64,000 nt of DNA from Botrytis cinerea B05.10 (Eukaryota > Ascomycota > Leotiomycetes > Helotiales > Sclerotiniaceae). The notes beneath the pieces were generated by a model, which did no database searches, was not told the origin of the DNA, and saw only the letters and a program-made list of their open reading frames with translations. Shown one piece after another: positions 31,414-43,020 of the stretch. Position 1 is the stretch's first letter, and each line of letters opens with the position of its first letter. A program made the translations under genes and the position numbers. Where the stretch lies: contig NC_037324.1 of assembly GCF_000143535.2 (NCBI RefSeq), positions 620,001-684,000 on the forward strand. The letters run 5' to 3'.

Positions 31414-33462
31414 CTATGCATCAAAATTCCAAGCACCTGGCATCTGTCTTTCCGGATTCTCAACCATATCCCAAAACTCCATAATGCAGCCCTCATGTAT
31501 ACATCGGGATTCAAAAATAAACCAGAACTGCCAGTCGCTTCTTTTTGGTCCATATGTAAAACTCAGAAAACGTACGACATAGTTCCTTGCCCAAAAATGA
31601 TATAAGCCTCCCCGCAAGTTGCTTATAGGTATTGGGTCGTCATCGTTTATTTTCTTTTCCCATTGGCCGTATTCAATTAGATCGATTTCCGCTGATATGA
31701 GTTGATCGAGCCATGTCTCGATTGAATTTTTGAAATTTCGTTCAAGGCGAGCAATGTTTGCACACTTTATTACTCCAAGACCTGTAGTCGTCCCCTTCAA
31801 CAATTCAGAAAGGAAACTTTCACGGTAGCCTTTGTATGTATCTTTAAAGTTGTGATATTTGGAACCAGCAACGAGAAGATCGTGTATAAAATTTAAATGA
31901 TCTTTCAAATGATCTCCATCTGATATCATCAAACCATAGCGGACTCTGATGGCCCGATGATTTGCGATTAAGAATCCTAAACAATGTACAATTCCTCGCA
32001 ATAATTTCACGAACTCCTCTTGCCTTAAGTTTTGGTTGCAAGTTTCCATGTCCATATTATCAAGGGTCAACCACGCGAGATCTTTCATGTTCAGTAAATT
32101 GCATCTGGAAAGTTCCAGCACTAAAAGTGCCCGTTCCCGGTGACTTCTTTCATAAATGGGATTCTCAGTGGATTGAAGTATCCATTTAAATGATTCAGGG
32201 GCAAGATAATCAGCGCACAGTAGGGCGCTCGGTAAGTCACTAATGATATCACGATCGGTCCTGGAAATCATGTATTGAATTTCTGCAAAATAACCTTTAG
32301 CTTTATTGAACGGGCCAAATGACGATGCCCATGCCGGTCTAAACAGATTAGTAAGTGTCTGCGGCTGTGATGCACTTTTGAGTTTATGATGTACTGTACT
32401 TACTCACCCGCACCATCCTCCAAGTCCGCATCTGCGCCGTGATCTATCAAGAACCGACATGCGGGGTAATTTTGAAAAGAGGCCGCAACCTTGGTATTTC
32501 AGTTTAAATAGTTCAAAAACAACGCGAGGAAGAATTTCCTACGTGAAGAATGGTTTGCCCATATATATCTACGTCCAATAAACTTGCCTGTCGCTTTTGA
32601 AATAGTTGCTGCATACCAGCTACATCCCCAAAGCGGGCCATTTCCATTATAGGCGCTTCATTATCAACAAGGTTGTATGTTCTCAATGTGAACGTCCACC
32701 CAGATATTGATTGTTGATAGGCACATAGCTCCCATACACCCGAGAAGAAAGGAAGTCGCAGCTTTGCATTCAGGATCTTCTGGTATTTTGATAATGTTTT
32801 GGTAGATCTGGAACATGAAGTAGCATTCTCACTTGATTTTATCAGAAGACTCTTTGTACTGCTAGATGCCTGTCGTTGGGTTTCGATGATAGATGCAGCC
32901 GAGTTAAAGCTATGCAAAGTGTTTCGAATTTCCACCATCTCTGAGAATTGCTGCGTAGCCAATCTCACTTGTTCATGGTGTCTCGATTTGTTCAAACTTC
33001 TGGCATCAAGTCAGACACATTCAAGTCTAGAAGTAAAACTCATCAATACTCAATATAGCTCTGATGCGCCATCATCATCAATGAATTTGCCCTTTCGAGT
33101 CTCTTCTCCATTTTCTCAAGTAATTCCTTCTTCATTACCATCTTGACTCCTCCCCATTTCTTTCTTCGTCCCATTTCACCCTCTAGCTCCCTGACTGCAT
33201 TGTTCAATATATCCACACCTTTTTGGCATAGCCGAAGCGATCTAGCGGCTGCAGGCGATATCGTTTGGCTACCAAGACTATCCTCAATTTCTGTGAGCAG
33301 CACATGCGTTATGTCCAATTCATCGAGAATGTATAAGATCTCTTCCGGGGCATCTTTAACGGCACCCCAAAACGATTTGAGTTTCAAGATGCCATCACCG
33401 AGTTGGAGAGCTAAGGATATGATGCCAACTGCGCTAGCAGCGACACCAAAGGCTTCCGCCAT
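31414..33462 (-). CDS. Ankyrin-repeat protein with fungal STAND-type N-terminal domain
   Basis: Four exons: 33050-33462, 32543-32999, 32404-32489 and 31414-32338. Introns are 50, 53 and 65 bp, and all phases close. 626 residues. The N-terminus (MAEAFGVAASAVGIISLALQLGDGILKLKSFW, then APEEILYILDELDITHVLL) matches the helical N-terminal domain found on many fungal STAND/ankyrin proteins that act in self/non-self recognition. Residues ~245-330 contain one clear ankyrin motif across an intron (DIYGQTILHVAASFQNYPACRFLIDHGADADLED), with a degenerate one before it (GDVAGMQQLFQKRQASLLDVD). The C-terminal 300 residues are helical and unrecognised. No NACHT or NB-ARC NTPase core is present, so it is a short STAND-related form. 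Function unknown. Confidence 0.82.
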
Positions 33463-33922
33463 CAATATATCAAACTAGAAGTTATTTGTGAAATGAATGA
33501 AACGAAAAATTATATTGTAGTATGTAACGATGAAGAAACAAAACGATAAGAAGAAGAGATTGAGAAAGATGAGGGGGCTCCGAGCCTTGTCATGCATCAC
33601 TGACCGAGATAGGAAGGAGACCAGCGCCAAATGTACATGCAGTCTGCGAAGCCTCATCATGCGCCTGATTGTGGCTGTACATCCCAGTGTAAATTAAAGC
33701 ATATTATTGGACTAGAAAGACGCTGACCGGTTATATTTTCTCCTCAACTGATTGTTCCAGAAGTGTAGATTTGAGGTCTATATATAGTGTGAATCTCATT
33801 GGAAATGCAATTTTATATAACAAAAGAGCCATACAAAAGGTATATTACATCATTTACAGAAACAAAAATTACAAGATTCATCCAACCCAACATGCACATC
33901 AAACATGCCAAATCTCTCCCTT
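33463..33922. other. Intergenic region, promoter of the ankyrin gene
   Basis: 460 bp of AT-rich sequence with no further feature. Confidence 0.5.
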
Positions 33923-34690
33923 TCACTTCTCATGATAATCCAACTTCTTCAAAAAATCCCAAGTTTTCTTCAACTTCCCCCCAACATCACCTTCTTCTCT
34001 CCCCCTCCCTCTTCTATCTTTCCCTCTCCCGTTTCTTTCTCTTCCGCCTCTTTCGCCCCTTCTATCCTGGTTCCCTCCTCCCGATCTCTCCTTTCCCTTT
34101 CCTTTTTCTGTTCCTCTTCCACCTCTACTCTTATCGCCCTCTCCCCTTCTCTTTCTCTCTTTCTTTTCCTGGACCGGAGATGGAGACGGAGGCGCTGAGC
34201 TTTCAGTATCACTCTCCATCTCTCCATCTTCACCTACTTCCTCGTCGCTTTCTTCATCATCAGAGTCAGGATCAGACTCTAGATCTTCCGGTTCAGACTC
34301 ATCATCGCTACCACTTTCACTTTCGCTATCGTCATCCCCACTCATTATCTCTTGCTCCTTTTCCTGCTCAAAAGGTGACTGTCTTGACGGACTCGGGCTC
34401 ATTCCATCAGTAGTTTGAGGATAAGCTGATTCTGCCGGACTCATAGGTACAGGAGGTTGTTCTTTCCTACGCGATTTGTTCTCAAGAGGTTTCTGGACAT
34501 TATTGTTCTTCTCATTTGGTCTTTTCTCTCCGCGAACATCTTTTTTGCTTTCTTTCACTACTTTGTGTGGCTGAGATTTTTGGGTCTCAGGCTTATGTTT
34601 TCGAGATTGTTCTGGTATATCGGCTAATTTCTGTGATTGTTGAAGTGCGCGAGGCGCTGGTTGCTGTTGTTTTGGTTGTTTTGGTTGTTC

Positions 34691-34722
<32 letters not shown>

Positions 34723-37700
34723 GCTGCTGCTGCTGTTGTTGTCGCTGTTGTTCCTCAGGACGTCCGTAAGAATTGTTATACATATCATTCGGTGTACTAT
34801 GTTGATTATATCCCGGAGCTTGTGGTGGCATGTGATAACTATGTTGTATTTTACCTGGTCTTTGATATGGATTCTGCGTCTGTATATGCGGTACAGCTGC
34901 CGGCTCAGGAATCTGAGGTTGCCTATTTTGATATTGGTTTTGATCCGGGGGCATGTGCATTTGCATCTGATGTTGCCCCATGTAAGGATTTGGCGCCGCA
35001 TAATTAAATTCTGCTACTCCTCTAGCATTCATATGGGCTTGAGCTGGGGCTGCTACAGTTCCAGGAGCAGATGCCTGCACGGAAGGGGGAGGAACTTGCA
35101 TGTTTCCTGTGCCCGCTCTAGGATCCATCCCAGTCGGACCTTGAGGCCCTGGACCCCCATAGTTCGATTGCATGTCATCCTCTCTTCCAAGTAAATCATC
35201 ATCATAAGTTCCAAATCCACTATCAATATCACTGTCATCATCACTATCAATTTCCTCATGCATACCTCTTTGACGATTATGTCCATATTCATCATCACTT
35301 CCTGATTCATCATCCGAATCTGAGTCTGGTTCTGATTCCGAGTCAGAACCTGACTGTGAATCTGATTCACTTTCCGCATATTGTTGTTTTTGATTTCTAG
35401 ACGATGGACCTTGATTTCTTGGTTCCTGATGTCCTCGATTTGGACCTTGGGATTTCGAATCTTTGTCTCTCGGAACTTGACCTCCTCGCTTCCCATTCTC
35501 TACTCGTGCATCTCTTCCACCCTGTCCAGAACTTATCCCAGTCTCGCCCACATTTCTCGCGGAATTCAACGGCGGTGGGAAACTAGGCAGTCTCATTCCA
35601 CTCCTCACCGGTACTACAGGAGGTGGGGTACCCCTAACCTGCTGCTGATGTGGAGAGGGTTGTCTCATGGCTTGCTCATGAAATTGGTTCCCTCTCGCAT
35701 CATATCTCTGAGCACCCGGATAAGTAGGAGGCGGGGCTTGTGGAACTTGTGGCGCATAATTCATTCCGGATCGTAAATGTGGTTGAGATTGAGCTTGAGG
35801 TTGCGATTGTTGTTGCGAAGGACCAATAGCAGCTTGTGGTTGATAAGGTGGGAATTGTTGTTGCTGTTGTGGAGGAGCCCAAGAGCTTTGAATTTGAGGC
35901 ATAGGAGGATTATGAAATGGAGAAGGTGTTCTAGAACCAACTCTCGCTGAGAATTGCGAAAAAGCACTATGGGGAGCAGTAGCCACACCAGGCGTCAAAC
36001 TTGGTGGAAGGAAAAGTTCAGATTTTCCACGTGTAGTTGTTGTAAGAGGGACTTCTAATTCTACTGGATCACGTTCACAAGCAAGTTCGAAGCGAGTAGA
36101 GCGAGGTCGCGAAAGTTGTTGAGGTGTTGAGGGGACGGGAGCATAGGGTGGTGGGTTTGGAGGCTCACTATTGTCTGTTGCTAGTTCTGCTGCATCTTCG
36201 GGGATGGGGGGAAAGGTTGTTACAGTGGATTTGGCGGAATGGCCGACTGGATATGCACTATCTAGTTCTTGAGGTGGCATGTCACTTGGATTGGTTGGGT
36301 GACCACTTGGAAGTGCGTAATTTTGTTGACCCATGTAAGAGCGATCGTCATTGGGAAGATAGCTGTAAGAATCCTGTGGAGTTTCCATATACTGGTTATT
36401 TGCAGGATTCTCAATATCCGGTGGATTTTGAGAATGATTATCGGCAGGTTGGTGAACAGAGTCTTGATGACCAAGCTCAGAAGCTACTGCTGTAGATGAG
36501 CGCCTCGAACCTGCGGCGGAAGAATTATCGAGCTCCGTTTCATCTTCACTTTCCTGATAGGATTCTGCATCTGAATTCGAGCGAGCATCAGCATCAGAGT
36601 CTTCTTGATCGGAACCATCTTGATCAGAACCACTTTCATCCTCACTTTCACTATCAGTATCATCATCACCACTATTTCCCTCATCCGAACCAACCGCAGT
36701 GCTTTCGTCATCTTGTCCATCTTCGAATGGATCCTTCTTCGATGAAGGACTACCAGGATCTGCGCCACTGGTAACTGATTTTGAATCTTCATTTTCTAGA
36801 TCTTGGTCTTGATCCGGTTCAGAATTTTGTTTCCCATTATTTTTCTGATCTTCCATCTGAATCCATTCTTCTTGTCCAACACCATTCCACCAATCTGTAA
36901 CACTCTTCCACCAAGCAAGAAAGCCGTTTTCACAGCATCCGCATCCATCATCATCATCAACTAAGTTTGCCTCTTCATTATCAGCGCCACTCGAAGGTGG
37001 TTGTCCCTTATTTGCAGGCCCTCTAGACTTTCCTTTTGGGCTTCTTCTTCTGACACCTTCATTACCAGGTCCAGGGCTAGCTTCAGAGCCAGGGCTCCTG
37101 GGGGATCCCGGCCCTGGAGAATATCTACCAGATTGAAGGCTTCCGCGAGGTGAAGGGCTTAGTGATCGTGACCTCCCGGACATTGCAGGACTTGGAGGTC
37201 CACTGCCCAATGGTGAGCGATATGAAGAACTTCCCGTTGGAGATCGTTCTTGAGGTGAACCAGCAGAAGATCCACTTGCCGTAGAACCTCTTCGTGATCC
37301 TATCGAAGATTCCATCTCAGATCCTGTTGGAGAAGCCACTGGAGAGTCCAATGGAGAATCCGGACGGCTACCCAGAGACCGGCTAGGCGATTCCATAGGT
37401 GATCCCCCAGGAGATCCTAATGAGCCGCCTGGTGAGTTGATAGGAGAGCTTCCAGGTGAGCCTCCAGGTGATCCTGATGAGCCGCTTGGTGAATCAATAG
37501 GGGAGCCTCCAGGAGATCCTCCGGGCGACATGACTGAAGACGCACCTGACATAGGCGATGATGGACCGGACGATCTACCACCAGGAGGTCTTCTCGACAT
37601 GGGTGATGAACCACGTATATGTGATCTACCACCAGAAGGTCTGCCACCAGGAGGTCTTCTCGACATAGGTGATGAACCACGCATATGTGATCTACCACCA

Positions 37701-40234
37701 GAAGGTCTACCACCAGGAGGTCTTCTCGACACGGGCGATAAACCACGCATAGGGGAACGACTACCCATGGGAGAACCGCCACCCATTGAAGAACTGCCAC
37801 TCATAGGAGAACTGCCACTCATTGGAGAACTGCCACCAGAGTATCCGCCACCCGGAGATCCTCTCGACATAGGCGACGAACCACCCATAGGCGACGAACC
37901 ACCCATAGGCGACGAACCACTCATAGGCGACGAACCACTCATAGGTGATCGACCGCCACCCGGGGATCTACCACCAGGAGTACTCAGCGGTGGTAAATCT
38001 CTTCTAGGAGAATTATCTCTACCAGGTGTTCCTCTACCACCCAACGGAGATGATCCTCTCCCAGGGGTTCCTCTATCGCCTGATGATGGCGGTCCTCTAC
38101 CACGCGAAGAAGGCGGTGGTTGAGATCTAGACGGTGCGTCACCTCCTAACTGTCTTGAATAACCAGTTGGAGGTGGAGCACGCCGTGGAGATATGGAACG
38201 ACGATTGCTTGATCTGGGATCTGAGCGATCAGGAGCACCATTTCCTGGAGGTCGCATCTGACGGCGATCACCTGGATTCGATTGAGGATCCCGTCCATTT
38301 GAGCGAGATGATGGGGGAAAATTTGACATGGATCTAGGATCAGGTGCTCGACCAGGTAGTCTACCGCCAGTGGCAGGATTTATTTTTCCGTCGCGCCCAG
38401 GTAATCCGTTGGGTCGAGATCTGCCTGGCAAACTCGTTTCGGTGGACATGGCACGGGGATCATGTCCTGTTCTATCTAGCGGGCGTCCTCTAACGTCAAT
38501 ACCTGGCATGGAACGCTCATTTCTGGGATCTCCAGGACGACCACGAATTTCATCAGGAGGAATACCACGTCTAGAAGTTCCATCGGTTGGATCGTCTCGT
38601 CGCCCTGTTGGCGGTGGAAGATTTCTTGCATCCTGTGGCGCACCTCTTCCTTTTTGCCCACGTCGTCCATCAACGGGATCATTTCCTTCCCAATCTGAAC
38701 CGTACTCTTGTCCCCCATCTCTAAATGCTCTGTCAGGGGATCGAGGACGAGATCGAGGATTTCCAGGCTGATCATCGTCTTTTCGTAGGTTATCATTTTT
38801 TCTAAGAGCATCTTCTTTGCGCGATGATGGATTCTCCCGTGGGGCCCCTGGATTATTTCTATCCCGTTGCTTCCCTCTATCCGACGAATCACCCATTGGA
38901 ATCGGAACGGGGACACCAGTCGTAGAAGCTTTTGAGATACCGTCGCCATCCTTGCGATGATTCATATTTCGCTTCGTAGGCGAATGTGGTAACGAACTTA
39001 TCCCTGGTCTACCTGTCCGTTCATCTCCCCTACCGTGTTCCATATCCGCACGTGAAGATCTCTTTGGCATTTCCCCTTCTTCTCCTCGTCTTGCAGGGTT
39101 ATCTCTCTCATGGCGATCTTTGTTACCACGAAGCTGGTCGACCGGTAGAGGACCACCCCTTCGTTGATTATTCCCAGCATCCTGTAACCGCCTGGTTTCT
39201 GCTTCCCTTGCTTTCGTCGGGGAGTTTGGATCATCTTCCAACCCATCATAATTGTGAGATGACCCCTTTGGCTTTTGCCGTTTGGCATCTTCCGATACTT
39301 CCAAGTTACGTAATTTGGGTCTCCTACTGGTAGCTTCCACGCCATTGGGTACAGAGCTAGAACTAGATGCATTTGGGGGCGCAGAACGCGTGTTGGATGC
39401 TGTTGGTGCTTTTGAATGAGGGTTATTAGGCTCTCTATGTCCATTCTGTGGTTTGCGTGAGCTCTCATCTTCACCCCTGCCTTTTCTTCTCCCGTGCTTA
39501 TTATTTCTCCCATCTCTGTCTTGTGGCGAATCAAACAAGGAATCTTTGAAATTATCCATCAAATCTTGTATAGAGTCTGATCGTAGTTTCCCAATATCGT
39601 TCACCTCCGAGTTAGTATCCACATTGAACAACTGGATGTAATTAACCAACATGGGCGCATCAAATCGAGCATCACTCGCAATATCGACTTGGATGGGTTT
39701 AAATTTTACTCCCCTTATCGATGGAGGTTGAGTTGAGCTGACATGAAGGAGCCCACATTCTGACAAGTCCAAGTCTTTTCTCAAAGACGTCACTGAGAGA
39801 CATGTACAATGAGTTCCAGCATCATCCGGACTTTCCTGGAGTTCCCTTATGACAAGAAATTTTTGATTCGATAATCCATCTCCATTTTCCGATACCGTGC
39901 TGAACACACGACCTTTGGTGAAGAATTGCTTGCTGCGAGTCCGATATCTATCCCCGTCTTGCCTCTTGTCTGCGTGTCTCGTTCGCTGATCTGCCATCCG
40001 TCCTGTGTGAATAATTCAGCTTGATTGTTTTTGCTTGCGAATTGAGGAATCATACCACGAGGATCACGACTTGGATTACCAACACCTATAGGCATATTCT
40101 CCCTAGTCCCTGCTGGGCCTGGAACCTTTCCTATAAATGTATTAGATATATACAATGACAAATCGAAATGTCAAGGCAGCCATACTTCTATCTTCAGCGG
40201 GTAATGGCCTCCCCCGTCCCCTAGATCTATCCAT
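33923..40234 (-). CDS. Giant disordered protein with DUF6590-like domain
   Basis: Three exons: 40186-40234, 40056-40130 and 33923-40002. The two small introns have GTATGG and GTATGA donors and the phases close, giving 2067 residues. Residues ~65-200 resemble the fungal DUF6590 domain: KQFFTKGRVFSTV, FLVIRELQ, CTCLSV, then FKPIQVDI and LVNYIQLFNVDTNSEVNDIGKL. The rest is low complexity: RDGD/RGR-rich blocks, a Ser/Pro/Gly/Met repeat zone (~720-860), Asp/Glu/Ser acidic blocks (~1080-1180 and again near 1530-1600), a polyGln run and a final Lys/Arg/Gly-rich basic tail. No membrane segment is seen. Such alternating acidic and basic blocks suggest a scaffold or condensate-type nuclear protein, but that is inference. 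The many long antisense frames are shadows of the repeats. Confidence 0.8.
34686..34755 (-). repeat. CAG/CAA repeat encoding polyglutamine
   Basis: Trinucleotide run (TTG/CTG on the plus strand) giving about 20 Gln in the DUF6590-like protein. Likely length-polymorphic. Confidence 0.85.
37560..37950 (-). repeat. Coding repeats of Ser/Pro/Gly/Met-rich units
   Basis: Three near-identical ~66-bp units encode RRPPGGRPSGGRSH-type sequence (about 37570-37740), next to many short GSSPM/GSSPMSG units (37790-37950). Recent tandem expansion is likely. Confidence 0.75.
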
Positions 40235-43020
40235 ATTAAAGATCCTCGAAATCAAATATATATCGCAAATGTACAGAAAAGTCACACAAGAAGTACCAGA
40301 AGGAAAAGAAAGAGAAACAGAAATCTAACCTCAGAGTGCATACTTGCCCAACAACAAGCAAACCCAACATAAGAAACATTGAATAGAACCGGAAACTCAC
40401 TTACACGATTTCCTCCCGAGTGGAGACACACACAAAAAAAAAAATCTACAAGCCAACAAGGAATTTGACGGCAGCGCCCCAATATGAAGGTCGTGTTATG
40501 GTTGAATCGAGGTCGGCACTCAGCTTGGCGCGCGGTAAAGTTTGTTTTCGCTCGTCAATGAATTTCGAGACCCACGATCGCATGTTTGTTTGTTTGTTTA
40601 TTTATTTGTTTCTCTATACACATGAATAATCTTCAATGGAAGAAGTACCGAATCGAAATATCGCGGTGAACAGAGAACAGACAACACTGTACTCTTCCCA
40701 AACATCACACTGAAAATCTTCAAAACTATTCCATCCATCCATCCATCCATCCATCCATCCCTCACGATCCGCGACTGCCACTCGAAGCAGGCCGTACACA
40801 AGGCCACTTAGCCACGAGGGAATGAACTAGGTCTAGACCATATTCCGCAGTCGATGATAATTTCAGAATATTTCATAGCGTGAAGTCAATCCTTTTTGGA
40901 GGGGGGGGATGAAGTGGATTGTGCGATGTGAATTGAAGATACAGTAATTTGCGTTAAGGTTAAGGTTAAGGTTAACCTATGGTATGGGAGACGAATTTCT
41001 CGGCACGAGGTTTTCCCGCGCTGCGAAGTGTGAAGTTTCCTGACCTGATAACCTCCCCTCCATACACACTTTAAACGAAGAAGAAAAAGAAACCCCCCCC
41101 CCCCAGTGTACCAAAGAATCAGTACGTACTACTTTCAAATTCTTTATTCAAATCAATAATCAAAAATAAACCCCCAAAAATCAAAAATTTATAACCTCCA
41201 ATCTCAAATACTGCTATCTTTATCCCATTCAAATAATAATAATAATAATATCTCTCCGAGTTGTCCTTGAATTTTCAAATAACAATATTGGAAAGAGTAT
41301 TTGATGAATGTATCAGTATGCGTGCTGGTTTGAATTATTCATTTATTCAGAGTATTATTATATCTATCTATCTGTCTATCTATCTTTCAACCTAATCTAT
41401 ACCTATCCTCCTCCTATTCACGTTCTCAAGTTATCAAGTTCCCAATTCCAATTCTCTAAGGGTGGTGCATTCGGATCACTTTTTCGAAATTATTAGAGCT
41501 CAATTATTAGTCAATTTTATTTGTCAAATGATCCAAATAACTCCAAATATTCTATTATAGTATATATGCTGTTCGAATTAGAATAATAAATCCAAATCCC
41601 CTTCCCCTTCCCCTTCCCTTTCCCTTTCCCTTTCCCTTTCCCCATATCCCATATCCCATATCCCATATCCCATATCCCATATCCCATATCCCATATCCCA
41701 TATCCCATATCCCATATCCCCTTCCCCAATTCCCCTTCCCCAATTCCCATCCCCATCCCCATCCCCATCCCCATCCCCAAATCCAATCCAAATCCCCAGC
41801 CAAACCATTCAACAACCCCATCACCTCATCACTCCCATTCCTTCCATGAACTCATTCCTTCCACCTACATTTCCCATCTACAATTCCCATCTACACTTCA
41901 TCAATTATTTAATCACCTGATTCCTTTATATATACATACACATATACATATACATATACACATGCAATTAATTTCATTCAATTCAATAAAGAGAATGATT
42001 CTGATATAGCAGATATGAATGCGTAAGTCACATTCGGCTTCTTTTTTTCCCTTCCTCTCCTACGAATAAATTTCTCTACCATCGATTTCAAACGCTGTGG
42101 ATAGATGTGTTCGAGAGGTCTTGATTGTGTCATCAAGTAATCAAGTGCATATATTAATCAAGATGGGACGGATATACCTTATATACGAACTCCACAGGCA
42201 TTTCCCCTCACCTACCTACCTACCTTGCAGTCATAACATTCACAACAGACATACACCTCACAAAACAATCACTCAATCCAAAGTCAATCAGTCACATACA
42301 TGAATATGATAATAATCTCATTTCTATCAAAAGTATTTCTGTCTGGTCATGTATCTTACGTATCTTTCCTCTAGAATCTCTTCAAATACTATTTGCCATG
42401 CAATCCATCCCCCCTTTCCTTCACTATCCACCATCCTCGCATTCTCTGAATTCAACACTCATTTCCTCCTAATCAATCAATACCCAGCCAATTCAGATAG
42501 AACCCCAAGTAGAAACCCCAATTCAATTCAATTCAACTCCCATCCAACCAAATCAAGTGAAAATAAAATCAAGATCCATCCATACCATCCATCCAAATCA
42601 GCTACTGTAAAACGCGAGATCTGCTTCCATCTGCAATCTCTTCCAGAAAGAAAATAAAATCATGATAAAAATATCCCCGGTCAGTCCCGTCCCGGTGCAA
42701 CGGTCGACCACCCGTCGAGATCTAAGAAACCCCATCCATCCATCCATCCATCCATCATATTCCACATCCACCACGCAATTCAATCAAGCTCGACCATTCC
42801 ATCCTGGAACCCCCCACACATTAACTACTACTCATCAATTCATCAAGAAAGGAAAAAAGTGTTGTGGAAAAACAGCGAGTCAAAAAACTTTCGTAAGACT
42901 GATTTGGAAAAATGCTAATAAGCGCCAACGATAAAAAAAAAAAATGCTACTATGCTAATGCCAGGAATTTCAAAGTTGTAAGATGGGATTGCCATTCTAT
43001 TCACTGCTTATACGTGATGT
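40235..43020. other. Intergenic region rich in simple repeats
   Basis: 2.8 kb between the DUF6590-like gene start and the 3' end of the C2H2 factor gene. Contains CCAT repeats (about 40731-40762 and 42733-42757), three GGTTAA units (40955-40976), a C12 run (41093-41104), TATC units near 41365-41385 and a CT/CCCATAT minisatellite. No gene is supported. Confidence 0.6.
41598..41784. repeat. Composite polypyrimidine minisatellite with (CCCATAT)11
   Basis: Order on the plus strand: CCCCTT and CCCTTT units (41598-41640), eleven perfect CCCATAT heptamers (41641-41717), CCTTCCCCAATT units, then CCCCAT hexamers to about 41780. The whole tract is C-rich on one strand and G-rich on the other. Confidence 0.9.

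Noticed and set aside
37437..38123. Plus-strand 228-residue Pro/Gly/Asp-rich frame
   Set aside because: Antisense shadow of the Ser/Pro/Gly repeats of the DUF6590-like gene.
40955..40980. Interstitial telomere
   Set aside because: The unit is GGTTAA, not the TTAGGG repeat of filamentous ascomycetes, and only three copies are present.
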